Positions 7,682-16,056 of a stretch of DNA of 64,000 nucleotides are shown here, in pieces (position 1 is the stretch's first letter; each line of letters opens with the position of its first letter). The notes under the pieces are model-generated. The model saw only the letters and a list, made by a program, of their open reading frames with translations, ran no database searches and was not told the origin of the DNA. The stretch lies in the NCBI RefSeq assembly GCF_037201805.1, contig NZ_CP147404.1, positions 1,078,001 through 1,142,000 on the forward strand, read 5' to 3'. Made by a program: the position numbers and the translations under genes. The stretch comes from Bacillus sp. FJAT-52991. Lineage in GTDB: Bacteria; Bacillota; Bacilli; Bacillales; Domibacillaceae.

Positions 7682-9136
7682 ATGATTACAGAAAATTTAG
7701 AAGTTAAGACAAAAAACTATATTGCCGGGGAATGGCAGGAGCTTCAAGGAGAGGGCGTGTCCGTCTATAATCCATCTAATACTTCTGAGAAAGTAGGAGA
7801 TATGTACTTTTCAACGGAAGAGCAGGCGTTTGAAGCTGTAGCCGCCGCTCGCGAAGCATTGCCTACTTGGAAGAAGAAATCAGGAAGTGAAAAATCGGCT
7901 GTTTTATATAAGATGGCTGAAGTGCTTGAAAAATCGGCTGAAAAAGTAGCTTCATTGGCTAGCCGTGAAATGGGAAAACCAATCGGGGAAATGCGTGGAG
8001 AAGTGATGCGTGCTGTCAACTTACTTCGTTTCTATGCAGCGGAAGGCATTCGTCCAGATGGTCAACTCATCCCTTCTAGTGAACAAAATGTCGTTCAGTA
8101 TTCAAGAAGAGTTCCGCTTGGAGTTGTAGCAATTATTACTCCATGGAATTTCCCAGTGGCGATTCCGATTTGGAAAATTGCTCCTGCTCTGATTTGTGGC
8201 AACACGGTTGTGTGGAAGCCAGCAGAACAGGGTGTGCTAACCGCCACGTTGTTAATGGAAGTGTTTGAAGAAGCGAATTTGCCAAAAGGTGTATTAAACT
8301 TAGTGATCGGTAAAGGGCGAGTTGTTGGTAATGTGTTACTTGAAAAAGCTGAAATTGATGCGGTTAGCTTTACTGGCTCCACAGCTACAGGTCAGCGTGT
8401 AGCAGCTGCATGTGCACAGCGTAACATTAAGTATCAAACAGAAATGGGCGGAAAAAATGCGGCTATCGTTTTAAAGGATGCTGACTTAGAGAAATCTGTT
8501 CCAGTTATTTTAGGCGGTGCTTTCCGTTCAGCTGGACAAAAATGTACAGCAACTAGTCGAATGATTGTTGAAAAAGCCATTTACCCAGAGTTTGTCGCGG
8601 CGATTCAAAAAGCATTAAATGAAGTCGTTGTAAGTGAAGCGAGCGAGAACCCATATTTAGGTCCTGTTGCTTCTAAAAGCCAATATGAGACGGTTTCTGA
8701 ATATGTAGAACTCGCTCGTAAAGAAGCGAATGTCATTGGGGAAGGTCCACTGAAAACGGATAAGCAAGGCTACTTTATTCAGCCAATGGTTGTAGATGGC
8801 ATAACAGCGGAGCATCGTCTATTCCAAGAAGAAATTTTTGGTCCAGTTGCCGCGGTCGTACAAGTGGAAGACTTTGAAGAAGCGATTGATGTATGTAACG
8901 ACTCATTATATGGATTAAGTGCCGCTATTTTTACAAATGATATGAACAAGGCGATGCGTTTTCTTGATGAGGTAGATGCTGGAATGGTTCGTGTTAACCA
9001 AGAAACGTCCGGTGTGGAATATCAAGCTCCATTCGGTGGAATGAAGTGGTCTAGCTCATACACAAGAGAACAAGGACAAGCTGCATTGGATTTCTATTCT
9101 CAAGTGAAAACTTGTGCGATTAAGTATCAATTATAA
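7682..9136 (+). CDS. aldehyde dehydrogenase (alpha-ketoglutaric semialdehyde / allysine type)
   Basis: 484 residues of the NAD(P)-dependent aldehyde dehydrogenase superfamily. Visible signatures are TPWNFPVAIPIWKIAPAL, FTGSTATG, the general base Glu254 in TEMGGKNA, the catalytic Cys288 in GQKCTA and EEIFGPV. It most resembles Bacillus 2,5-dioxovalerate dehydrogenases (GucD/YcbD type). The ATG at 7682 is chosen because AAAGGTGATTGG precedes it; an upstream in-frame ATG at 7616 has no ribosome binding site. Its proximity to lysine 6-dehydrogenase on the same strand suggests oxidation of allysine to 2-aminoadipate, which is an inference. Sugar-acid catabolism is the alternative, but no sugar genes are nearby. 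It ends at a strong terminator. Confidence 0.85.
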   Translation: MITENLEVKTKNYIAGEWQELQGEGVSVYNPSNTSEKVGDMYFSTEEQAFEAVAAAREALPTWKKKSGSEKSAVLYKMAEVLEKSAEKVASLASREMGKPIGEMRGEVMRAVNLLRFYAAEGIRPDGQLIPSSEQNVVQYSRRVPLGVVAIITPWNFPVAIPIWKIAPALICGNTVVWKPAEQGVLTATLLMEVFEEANLPKGVLNLVIGKGRVVGNVLLEKAEIDAVSFTGSTATGQRVAAACAQRNIKYQTEMGGKNAAIVLKDADLEKSVPVILGGAFRSAGQKCTATSRMIVEKAIYPEFVAAIQKALNEVVVSEASENPYLGPVASKSQYETVSEYVELARKEANVIGEGPLKTDKQGYFIQPMVVDGITAEHRLFQEEIFGPVAAVVQVEDFEEAIDVCNDSLYGLSAAIFTNDMNKAMRFLDEVDAGMVRVNQETSGVEYQAPFGGMKWSSSYTREQGQAALDFYSQVKTCAIKYQL

Positions 9137-9142
9137 GCAAGC

Positions 9143-9174
9143 AAAACTCCAGATTTTTTAGTCTGGAGTTTTTT
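9143..9174 (+). terminator. terminator after aldehyde dehydrogenase gene
   Basis: An 11-bp stem (AAAACTCCAGA / TCTGGAGTTTT) with an 8-base loop runs into a T-tract. Confidence 0.9.
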
Positions 9175-9249
9175 AGGTTCACCTTTGCGAATGAACGTGA
9201 AAGCCTTTTTAGACATATGATAAAAGTGCCTAGAAAGGGGGGACTTCAT

Positions 9250-10077
9250 TTGACAAACTATCAGCAATTTATAAAAGAAGCGAAACAATGGTGTGAACAG
9301 GGAGAAGGAGAGATTGAGCCAGAACGATTAACGGAATGGACAGAACAGCTAGACGAATTAGAGACAGTGATCGATCAACAGTTATTACAAAAGAAAATGG
9401 AGGCTTTATACAGGGAATGGGATGAATGGTATCAAAGTTTGAACGGTGAAAGAAATAGTATGAGTCGTGTTCCAATAGGAGGTCATAAACTTCCTCCACT
9501 GCCTTATCGATATGATGCTTTAGAGCCCTATATTGATGAAGCGACGATGAGGCTTCATCATGATATCCATCACCAAGGCTATGTCGATGGATTGAATAAG
9601 GCAGAAAAGGAAATGGAGAAGGCGAGAAAAAAGAATGATTACGCATTAATCAAGCATTGGGAGAGAGAAGCGGCTTTCAATGGAGCAGGTCATTATTTAC
9701 ATTCGATTTTTTGGAAAGTGATGTGCCCAAAAGGCGGTGGCCAACCTACGGGTGAGTTAGAGCGAGAAATCACTCGTTCCTTTGGAGGGTTCTCGCCCTT
9801 TAAACAGCATTTCTCAGCAGCTGCTGAAAAGGTGGAGGGCTCTGGATGGGCAATCCTTGTTTGGGCACCACAAGCGAAGCGACTCGAAATACTGCAAGCG
9901 GAGAAACATCAAAATTTGAGTCAATGGGATGTTGTCCCCTTACTCGTTCTTGATGTGTGGGAGCATGCTTACTATTTAAAATATCAGTCGAAGCGGAAGG
10001 AGTACATTCAAAATTGGTGGAATGTCGTTTGTTGGGATGAGGTAGCTAAGCGTTTACAACGTGCGAAGACAATTTGA
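9250..10077 (+). CDS. sodF: Fe/Mn superoxide dismutase with N-terminal extension (SodF type)
   Basis: 275 residues. The C-terminal ~200 residues are an iron/manganese superoxide dismutase, with metal-ligand regions MRLHHDIHHQGYVDGL, GAGHYLHSIFW and DVWEHAYYLKYQ. It converts superoxide to hydrogen peroxide and oxygen. An N-terminal extension of ~70 charged, helical residues precedes the catalytic domain, as in B. subtilis SodF (YojM neighbourhood), and is absent from SodA. The start is the TTG at 9250, about seven bases after AAAGGGGGG; an in-frame ATG at 9217 lacks a good site. It appears to be monocistronic. The metal, Fe or Mn, cannot be assigned by eye. Confidence 0.9.
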   Translation: MTNYQQFIKEAKQWCEQGEGEIEPERLTEWTEQLDELETVIDQQLLQKKMEALYREWDEWYQSLNGERNSMSRVPIGGHKLPPLPYRYDALEPYIDEATMRLHHDIHHQGYVDGLNKAEKEMEKARKKNDYALIKHWEREAAFNGAGHYLHSIFWKVMCPKGGGQPTGELEREITRSFGGFSPFKQHFSAAAEKVEGSGWAILVWAPQAKRLEILQAEKHQNLSQWDVVPLLVLDVWEHAYYLKYQSKRKEYIQNWWNVVCWDEVAKRLQRAKTI

Positions 10078-10111
10078 AAAAATAAGACGTGTATATTTTT
10101 ATCTTTTATTT

Positions 10112-10117
10112 TATAAT
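10112..10117 (+). promoter_or_regulatory. candidate -10 box of the thiW leader
   Basis: A perfect TATAAT lies 17 bases upstream of the TPP riboswitch. The hexamer 17 bp further upstream (GTGTAT) is a poor -35 match, so only the -10 is convincing. Confidence 0.45.
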
Positions 10118-10133
10118 GGAGAAAAATATTAGA

Positions 10134-10226
10134 ACTGCTAGAGGTGCCTGATAATGGCTGAGAGAAAAACAGACGTTTTTCAACTCTTTGAACCTGATCT
10201 GGATGATGCCAGCGTAGGGAAGTAGT
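10134..10226 (+). ncRNA. TPP riboswitch (THI box) controlling thiW
   Basis: The conserved thi-box elements are in order: GAGGTGCC, GGCTGAGA, then CTTTGAACCTGATCTGGATGATGCCAGCGTAGGGAAG. The flanks AACTGCT and AGTAGT pair as the closing P1 stem. A terminator hairpin follows at 10254, so thiamine pyrophosphate would end transcription before thiW. Confidence 0.95.
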
Positions 10227-10253
10227 ATATGAATGTTGACTTCATGAACTATT

Positions 10254-10286
10254 GCCGGATCCAGGTTTCATTGGATTCGGCTTTTT
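10254..10286 (+). terminator. riboswitch-controlled terminator before thiW
   Basis: A 10-bp stem (GCCGGATCCA / TGGATTCGGC, one G.T) with an 8-base loop and five T residues lies between the TPP aptamer and the thiW ribosome binding site. Confidence 0.85.
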
Positions 10287-10309
10287 GATGTTAGAAAGGG
10301 GTGGTTTTG

Positions 10310-10801
10310 GTGAGTCGCGTCAACAAATTAACTTATATGGCTGTATTGGTCGCTATCGCTACTTATGCTTCTGCTCTTATTTGGTTTCCAGCTGGAGTCG
10401 CGAAAGCCTATCCTGTTCAGCATGCGATTAATGTGATAGCCGCAGTGTTACTTGGGCCGATTCCCGCAGTGGTGATCGCTTTTGTTACGAGCCTGCTTAG
10501 AAATTTACTAGGAACAGGCTCATTGCTTGCTTTTCCTGGAAGTATGATAGGTGCTTTTCTTGCAGGTTATCTTTATCAAAAAACGAATCGAATGTGGACA
10601 GCTTCTCTTGGTGAAGTGATTGGAACGGGTGTGATCGCTCCTTTGTTTGCAGTCCCTTATGCCAAAGTATTTATGGGAACGACGGTCGGTGCCTTTTTCT
10701 TCTTGCCATCTTTTCTTGTGAGTAGTTTATCTGGGGCAGTCATTGGCCTTATTTTAGTAAAGCGTCTTGTGAAATTAAAGGTGTGGAAACTGAAATTTTA
10801 A
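10310..10801 (+). CDS. thiW: ECF transporter S component ThiW (thiazole/thiamine precursor uptake)
   Basis: About 163 residues and five or six hydrophobic segments, with the S-component features NKLTYMAVLVAIATY near the N-terminus and FPAGVAKAYPVQHAINVIAAVLLGP. ThiW is predicted to bind the thiazole precursor and to work with a shared energising module (EcfA/A'/T) encoded elsewhere. The TPP riboswitch directly upstream supports the assignment. The start is taken as the GTG at 10310, eight bases after AAAGGGG; GTG at 10301 or TTG at 10307 are possible. No terminator follows before the convergent hypothetical gene, whose stop is only two bases away. Confidence 0.9.
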   Translation: MSRVNKLTYMAVLVAIATYASALIWFPAGVAKAYPVQHAINVIAAVLLGPIPAVVIAFVTSLLRNLLGTGSLLAFPGSMIGAFLAGYLYQKTNRMWTASLGEVIGTGVIAPLFAVPYAKVFMGTTVGAFFFLPSFLVSSLSGAVIGLILVKRLVKLKVWKLKF

Positions 10802-10803
10802 CA

Positions 10804-11169
10804 CTATTGCCAGCGGAGTGCAATGGTAAGATGACAGCAATTGTTGCCCCCTGCTTTTGACCTTAATTCGACATGAATACTGTCAGGATTGAAAGATATA
10901 TCTGTTTTCGATGTAATTCCTGCCGATTTTATTAATCGCTCTACTTCCTTTTGCTTGGCTTGTTGGGCAGCATTCATGACTTGATAAGCAAAACTAGGAG
11001 AATCAGACAGTTTATTTAACAGCAAGTTTGTTTCCTTTAACAGATTTTTCATTGATTGAGCCGATTGCTTAAACAAGGTGACATCGATTTGTGGATAAAC
11101 TCTTTGATGGATAGCTGGATAGTAAAGATAATCAGGATAAAAGTAACCAGTCGGATAGGAAGGATACAT
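10804..11169 (-). CDS. conserved hypothetical protein with Tyr/Pro-rich N-terminus
   Basis: 121 residues. The first ~25 are rich in Tyr and Pro (MYPSYPTGYFYPDYLYYP), which is common in spore-coat-associated Bacillus proteins. The rest looks helical (SAQSMKNLLKETNLLLNKLSDSPSFAYQVMNAA) and ends with a Cys-Cys pair in GGNNCCHLTIALRW. AGGAGG lies upstream of the start at somewhat long spacing. I do not recognise a family with confidence. A spore-surface role is only a guess from composition. Confidence 0.7.
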   Translation of the reverse strand: MYPSYPTGYFYPDYLYYPAIHQRVYPQIDVTLFKQSAQSMKNLLKETNLLLNKLSDSPSFAYQVMNAAQQAKQKEVERLIKSAGITSKTDISFNPDSIHVELRSKAGGNNCCHLTIALRWQ

Positions 11170-11310
11170 CGCTCATTATTCCTCCTAATTGTTAATTTTC
11201 TATAATATACGAGCGAGATGAAGATAAGTGACGAGTGACGCAACACTCGAAATCTATTGAAGATTCTATTTTATTGTGGTAAAACTAAGACAAGTTCAAT
11301 TAAATAAGAT

Positions 11311-11405
11311 TCACCACTAGGGGTGCTGTTTTAAGCTGAGAGAGGCTATTAGCCTTAACCCTTATAACCTGAACTAGGTAATACTAGCGGAGGGAAGAGG
11401 TGTTG
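11311..11405 (+). ncRNA. TPP riboswitch controlling the thiamine salvage operon
   Basis: Thi-box elements in order: CTAGGGGTGC, AGCTGAGAGAGG, ACCCTTATAACCTGAACTAGGTAATACTAGCGGAGGGAAG (split here across positions 11349-11398). Flanking bases around 11311 and 11400 pair as P1. A terminator at 11455 lies before ylmB. Confidence 0.95.
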
Positions 11406-11454
11406 TAATAATGAGTGAGACTGCCACTTGGCAGGGGACTATGCGTTTTTTACA

Positions 11455-11484
11455 GCCACTTCTTTTCTAAGAAGTGGCTTTTTT
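11455..11484 (+). terminator. riboswitch-controlled terminator before ylmB
   Basis: A perfect 10-bp stem (GCCACTTCTT / AAGAAGTGGC) with a short loop and a run of T residues precedes the ylmB ribosome binding site. It is the probable expression platform. Confidence 0.9.
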
Positions 11485-11503
11485 GTATTCGGAGGTGAAA
11501 GAC

Positions 11504-12778
11504 ATGGAAGAAAATGTAGCGTTTCTTATGAAGCAAGTGGAGGATCGACAGGATGAATTAATCGCTCTGCTAAAAAGATTAATTACTTATCAAACTCCGG
11601 CACCGCCGGCGAGAAACACGAAAGAAGCTCAACATTATATCGCAAATCTGTTAAAAGACTTAGGTTTTTCAGTTGATGTGTGGGATATATATCCTAATGA
11701 TCCGAATGTTGTCGGTACATTAAAGGGGAGAGACGGAGAGAATTACAAAAGCTTAATTATTAATGGTCATATCGATGTGGCTGAAGTAGATGATGATGAA
11801 GTTTGGGAGATAGGCCCATTTGATCCTATTGTGAAGGATGGAGCTATTATTGGTCGAGGGGCCGCTGATATGAAAGGCGGGTTGGCAGGAGCTTTATTTG
11901 CGGTTCAATTGCTTCATGAAGCAGGTATTCATCTTCCTGGCGATTTAATTTTCCAATCGGTTATTGGTGAGGAAGTTGGAGAAGCGGGTACGTTAGAATG
12001 CTGTAAACGCGGGTATAAAGCGGATTTCGCTGTTGTGGTAGATACGAGTGATTTGCATATTCAAGGTCAAGGTGGAGTGATCACTGGCTGGATCACACTG
12101 AAAAGTAAACAAACGTACCATGATGCGACAAGAAGAAATATGATTCATGCAGGTGGTCGTTTACATGCGGCCAGTACGATTGAAAAAATGATGAAAATTA
12201 TTGAAGGATTACAGGAACTAGAACGTCATTGGGCAGTGATGAAAAGCTACCCGGGATTCCTGCCGGGGACGAATACGATTAATCCTGCTGTGATCGAAGG
12301 TGGTCGTCATGCAGCTTTTGTTGCGGATGAATGCCGTTTATGGATTACTGTTCATTACTACCCGAATGAAACCTACGAGCAAGTTGCTCAAGAAGTAGAA
12401 GAACATATTAGAAAAGTAGCAGAAGGTGACTTATGGCTGCGAAACAATCCCCCGATGTTTGAGTGGGGAGGATCATCAATGATTGAAGATCGAGGAGAAA
12501 TTTTCCCTTCTTTTGAGGTCGATCCTGATCATCCAGCTGTCCATACACTGATGCAATCACATGAAAGTATTTTCACTCAATCACCAGTTTTGGATGTATC
12601 ACCAACTGTCACAGACGGTGGTTGGCTTGCTAATGCTGGGATTCCAACGGCTCTCTATGGCCCTGGAGATTTAGAAAATGCTCACTCAGTCAATGAGCAG
12701 TTATCGATTGATCAGCTGATTCAATTCACAAAGGTAATGATTCACTTTATTTATCAGTGGGGACATACAAAAAGATAG
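11504..12778 (+). CDS. ylmB: N-formyl-4-amino-5-aminomethyl-2-methylpyrimidine deformylase (YlmB, M20 family)
   Basis: 424 residues of the M20/ArgE/DapE metallohydrolase family. Metal-site motifs are visible: NGHIDV, then GRGAADMKGG, then the general-base EE in GEEVGEAG, and a late LENAHSVNE. In thiamine salvage, YlmB removes the formyl group from the pyrimidine breakdown product before TenA hydrolyses it to HMP. It is the first gene after a TPP riboswitch and directly precedes tenA and thiZXY, which fixes the role among many M20 paralogues. The ATG at 11504 follows GGAGGTGAAAGAC. Confidence 0.92.
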   Translation: MEENVAFLMKQVEDRQDELIALLKRLITYQTPAPPARNTKEAQHYIANLLKDLGFSVDVWDIYPNDPNVVGTLKGRDGENYKSLIINGHIDVAEVDDDEVWEIGPFDPIVKDGAIIGRGAADMKGGLAGALFAVQLLHEAGIHLPGDLIFQSVIGEEVGEAGTLECCKRGYKADFAVVVDTSDLHIQGQGGVITGWITLKSKQTYHDATRRNMIHAGGRLHAASTIEKMMKIIEGLQELERHWAVMKSYPGFLPGTNTINPAVIEGGRHAAFVADECRLWITVHYYPNETYEQVAQEVEEHIRKVAEGDLWLRNNPPMFEWGGSSMIEDRGEIFPSFEVDPDHPAVHTLMQSHESIFTQSPVLDVSPTVTDGGWLANAGIPTALYGPGDLENAHSVNEQLSIDQLIQFTKVMIHFIYQWGHTKR

Positions 12779-12823
12779 ATAGACGATTGTACATAAAATG
12801 AACGATTCAAGGAGTGGAGAATA

Positions 12824-13498
12824 ATGAAATTTAGTGAAAGATTACATCAAAAATTACAGCCGATTTGGAGACAAAATCATAGTCATCCTTTTGTGAAAGG
12901 AATGGGCGATGGAACGTTAGATCAAGAGAAGTTTCGTTTTTACATGGTTCAAGATTATTTGTATTTAATTGATTATGCGAAAGTGTTTGCTTTAGGAGCA
13001 GTGAAAGCGAATGACTTGGAGACAATGGGGAAATTTGCTACTTTATTAGATTCGACGTTAAATATGGAAATGTCGCTTCATCGCCAATATGCGGCTCGAT
13101 TTGGTATCTCAGAAGAGGAGTTAGAGCAGGCACAGCCTTCACCGATTACGCTTGCTTATAATCATTATATGCTGTCGGTTAGTCAAAGCGGAGGCTTACC
13201 GGAACTATTAGCTTCTTTATTACCTTGTGCATGGAGCTATTGGGAAATTGGCAAAGAGTTAAATGAAATTCCAGGAGCAAGTGAGCACGAGTTTTATGGT
13301 AACTGGATTCAAATGTATAGCTCGGAGGAATTTGGTCAGTTAGCGATGTGGTGTATTGACCTTCTTGATCAACATACGGAAGGAAAAACAGAAGCAGAAC
13401 TGGATAAATTAGAAGAGATTTTCTTAAATACGACTCGTTTTGAATATATGTTCTGGGATATGGCCTACAAGGAAGAGATGTGGCCAGGGAATGAATAA
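12824..13498 (+). CDS. tenA: aminopyrimidine aminohydrolase / thiaminase II TenA
   Basis: 224 residues, all-helical TenA family. Characteristic stretches are HPFVKGMGDGTLDQEKFRFYMVQDYLYL, LPCAWSYWEIGKEL with the catalytic Cys, and the C-terminal TTRFEYMFWDMAY with the conserved glutamate and tyrosine. It hydrolyses aminomethyl-pyrimidine to hydroxymethyl-pyrimidine, salvaging degraded thiamine. It follows ylmB by 45 bp with AAGGAGTGGAG at its start and overlaps thiZ by 8 bp, so it is part of the same operon. Confidence 0.95.
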   Translation: MKFSERLHQKLQPIWRQNHSHPFVKGMGDGTLDQEKFRFYMVQDYLYLIDYAKVFALGAVKANDLETMGKFATLLDSTLNMEMSLHRQYAARFGISEEELEQAQPSPITLAYNHYMLSVSQSGGLPELLASLLPCAWSYWEIGKELNEIPGASEHEFYGNWIQMYSSEEFGQLAMWCIDLLDQHTEGKTEAELDKLEEIFLNTTRFEYMFWDMAYKEEMWPGNE

Positions 13499-14252
13499 AC
13501 CTGTATTAACGTTTCAAGATGTGACCTTTTCTTATGATCAAAAGGGAGCAATTCTTGATGGCTTCAATGTACAAGTGTTCGATCGGGAGTTCATTAGCAT
13601 TGTCGGTGCGAGCGGTTCAGGAAAAAGTACGCTGTTCCGATTAATTACTGGCTTAGAACAACCCGATAGCGGAAAAATTTTGATTAATGACATAGAACAT
13701 ACAAATCGGCTCGGGCAAGTGGGCTATATGCCGCAACAAGATTTATTAATGCCGTGGAGAACCATTGTAGAAAACGCGGCACTGCCACTTGAAATTAAAG
13801 GGATGAGTAAAGGGGAATCTCAAGATCAAGTGCTTCCTCTTCTTGAGGAATTTGGCTTAAAGGGTGTGGAAAATTGTTACCCAGGTGAGCTTTCAGGAGG
13901 GATGAGGCAACGAGTCTCTTTTTTACGAGCCGTACTAAGTGGTTCGAATGTCCTTTTGTTAGATGAGCCTTTTAGTGCACTTGATGCCATTACTAGGTTG
14001 TCGATGCAAGAGTGGCTTCTTACTCAATGGGAAAAACGAAAAACGACCGTCCTTTTTATCACCCATGATGTTAATGAGGCATTATTTTTATCTGATCGTA
14101 TTTTTATTTTCACTGAAACGCCCGTACAGCAATTAGAAGAGGTAAAGGTTAACTTGCCAAGACCAAGAAACTTACGTGATTTAAATGACCCGATGATTCT
14201 TGATGTAAAAGATCAATTAATTGAGCAGCTGCGCAAGAAGGTGACAACATGA
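13491..14252 (+). CDS. thiZ: ABC transporter ATP-binding protein for formylaminopyrimidine (ThiZ)
   Basis: 253 residues. Walker A is GASGSGKST, the Q-loop region is MPQQDLLMPW, the signature is LSGGMRQRVSF, and Walker B is VLLLDEPFSALD, followed by the switch histidine in FITHDVNEAL. It is of the nitrate/sulfonate/taurine ABC type. The ATG at 13491 gives MNKPVLTFQDV and overlaps the end of tenA; upstream in-frame codons belong to tenA's other frame. With ThiX and ThiY it imports the formylaminopyrimidine breakdown product of thiamine. Confidence 0.92.
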   Translation: MNKPVLTFQDVTFSYDQKGAILDGFNVQVFDREFISIVGASGSGKSTLFRLITGLEQPDSGKILINDIEHTNRLGQVGYMPQQDLLMPWRTIVENAALPLEIKGMSKGESQDQVLPLLEEFGLKGVENCYPGELSGGMRQRVSFLRAVLSGSNVLLLDEPFSALDAITRLSMQEWLLTQWEKRKTTVLFITHDVNEALFLSDRIFIFTETPVQQLEEVKVNLPRPRNLRDLNDPMILDVKDQLIEQLRKKVTT

Positions 14253-15001
14253 AATATAGCAAGGAATGGATGCCTGCTGCGTTAGTAATATTAGCTTTTT
14301 TATTGATTTGGGAAGTCGTTGCTAGGTCGATGAATATGGTATTTATTTTGCCTCCACCAACCGGCATTATTGCTAAGCTGTGGGAACTGAAAATCCCACT
14401 TTTCACCGAGCATTTACCGGCTACTTTGTTAATTATTGTCATGGGGCTTTCGATTTCTATTGTGTTTGGTGTTGGAATGGCTGTTTGGATGAATGTAAGT
14501 AAGATAGCCGAAAGAGCTTTTTATCCGATCATTATCTCTTCACAAATGATCCCGGTCATTGCACTTGCCCCAATTTTTATCTTGTGGTTTGGGTATACGA
14601 TTTGGAGTAAGGTCGTTGTGACGGTGTTAATTACCTTTTTCCCAATCACTGTGAGCACGTTTGATGGCTTGCGTTCAAGCAGTAAGGAATTGAAAGAGCT
14701 GCTGTTAACGATGGGGGCGGGAAAAAAAGAGATTTTCTTTAAACTAAGCGTTCCTTCCGCTTTGCCTTATTTTTATTCTGGATTAAAAGTGGCTGTTACA
14801 TTAAGTGTTATTGGGGCGGCAATTGGAGAATGGTTAGGTGCTCAAGCAGGGCTTGGTTACTTCAGCCGTCGGATGATGACTCAGTTTGACGGAGCAGCAG
14901 TATTTGCACCTATCGTTTTATTATCAGCCGTTGGTATCGTGATGTTTACGATCGTGAAAATGTTAGAAAGAAGATCTTTAAAATGGAGGAAAACGGAATG
15001 A
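14249..15001 (+). CDS. thiX: ABC transporter permease for formylaminopyrimidine (ThiX)
   Basis: 250 residues with about six membrane segments. The binding-protein-dependent transport permease loop reads ELLLTMGAGKKEIFFKLSVPSALPYFYSGLK. It overlaps thiZ by 4 bp (ATGA) and thiY by 4 bp. Its position between the ATPase and the substrate-binding lipoprotein, under a TPP riboswitch, supports the thiamine-pyrimidine role over related sulfonate transporters. Confidence 0.92.
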   Translation: MKYSKEWMPAALVILAFLLIWEVVARSMNMVFILPPPTGIIAKLWELKIPLFTEHLPATLLIIVMGLSISIVFGVGMAVWMNVSKIAERAFYPIIISSQMIPVIALAPIFILWFGYTIWSKVVVTVLITFFPITVSTFDGLRSSSKELKELLLTMGAGKKEIFFKLSVPSALPYFYSGLKVAVTLSVIGAAIGEWLGAQAGLGYFSRRMMTQFDGAAVFAPIVLLSAVGIVMFTIVKMLERRSLKWRKTE

Positions 15002-16014
15002 AAAAATGGTTATTGGTGGCTGTTAGTATTGTTTTCGCAGCGATGCTTACGGCGTGCGGGTCAAAAGAGAAAGAAGAGAAGACAACTTCAAATGAAGAGA
15101 AAAAGGAACTGAAGGATGTAAGTATTATGCTTGATTGGTATCCAAATGCGGTACATAGCTTTTTATATGTAGCACAAGAGAAGGGCTATTTTGAAGAGGA
15201 AGGAATTAATCTAGATATTCAATTTCCTGCTAATCCAACAGATCCTATTACTTTAGCAGCTGCTGGTAAAGTTACACTTGGCATTTCTTATCAGCCGGAT
15301 GTTGTGATGGCTCGTACAGATCAAAATGTAGCAGTTAAATCTGTCGGTGCCATTGTTCGTTCGCCATTAAATCGAGTGATGTTCCCGAAAGATAGCGATA
15401 TTCAAACACCGAAAGATCTAGAAGGAAAAACCATTGGATTTTCAGGTATTCCTTTAAATGAAGCGATTATTGATACGATGGTGCAGCATGACAAAGGAGA
15501 TCCAGAAAAAGTGAAGATGGTGGATGTCGGCTTTGAATTGAATGCAGCTGTTGTCAGTAAGAAAGCGGATGCAGTAGTTGGTGCTTATATTAATCATGAA
15601 GTACCGTTATTGAAGCACGAAGGATTTGATACTCGTAACTTTGATCCGTCAAAATATGGAGTCCCTAATTTTTATGAGTTGGTTGTTGTAACAAGTGATC
15701 AAACATGGAATGAGCAACAAGATGTCATTAAGGCATTTTGGCGTGCAGCTGAGAAAGGCTTCGAGTTTACCGAGCAAAATCCGGATGAAGCACTTCAAAT
15801 ATTATTAAGTAAACAAGATGAAGCCAACTTCCCACTTATAGAAGAAGTCGAAAAGCAAAGTCTTGATATTCTGTTGCCAAAGATGAAATCTGAAAATGGC
15901 TTTGGTTATCAGGAAAAAGAATCTTGGGAAGAAACAAGCAAGTGGATGAAAGAAGCTGGATTGATTAAGAAAGATCCTAACGTAGATGAGCTGTTTGTAA
16001 ATATCGCTGAGTAA
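14998..16014 (+). CDS. thiY: formylaminopyrimidine-binding lipoprotein (ThiY, NMT1/THI5-like)
   Basis: 338 residues. A signal peptide with lipobox LTAC at about residues 17-20 is followed by a charged linker and an NMT1/THI5-like solute-binding domain. That domain begins VSIMLDWYPNAVHSFLYVAQEKGYF, and the WYPN motif is typical of pyrimidine-binding members. The start at 14998 follows ATGGAGG and gives a clean signal peptide (MKKWLLVAVSIVFAAML). It overlaps thiX by 4 bp. The protein is anchored outside the membrane and feeds ThiX/ThiZ. Confidence 0.93.
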   Translation: MKKWLLVAVSIVFAAMLTACGSKEKEEKTTSNEEKKELKDVSIMLDWYPNAVHSFLYVAQEKGYFEEEGINLDIQFPANPTDPITLAAAGKVTLGISYQPDVVMARTDQNVAVKSVGAIVRSPLNRVMFPKDSDIQTPKDLEGKTIGFSGIPLNEAIIDTMVQHDKGDPEKVKMVDVGFELNAAVVSKKADAVVGAYINHEVPLLKHEGFDTRNFDPSKYGVPNFYELVVVTSDQTWNEQQDVIKAFWRAAEKGFEFTEQNPDEALQILLSKQDEANFPLIEEVEKQSLDILLPKMKSENGFGYQEKESWEETSKWMKEAGLIKKDPNVDELFVNIAE

Positions 16015-16056
16015 TTTAACGCATTCAATCAATAGCGCGGGAAGGATGTTAACAGG

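Noticed and set aside
9269..9646. 125-codon frame antisense to sodF
   Set aside because: It lies entirely inside the superoxide dismutase gene, with no ribosome binding site or domain.
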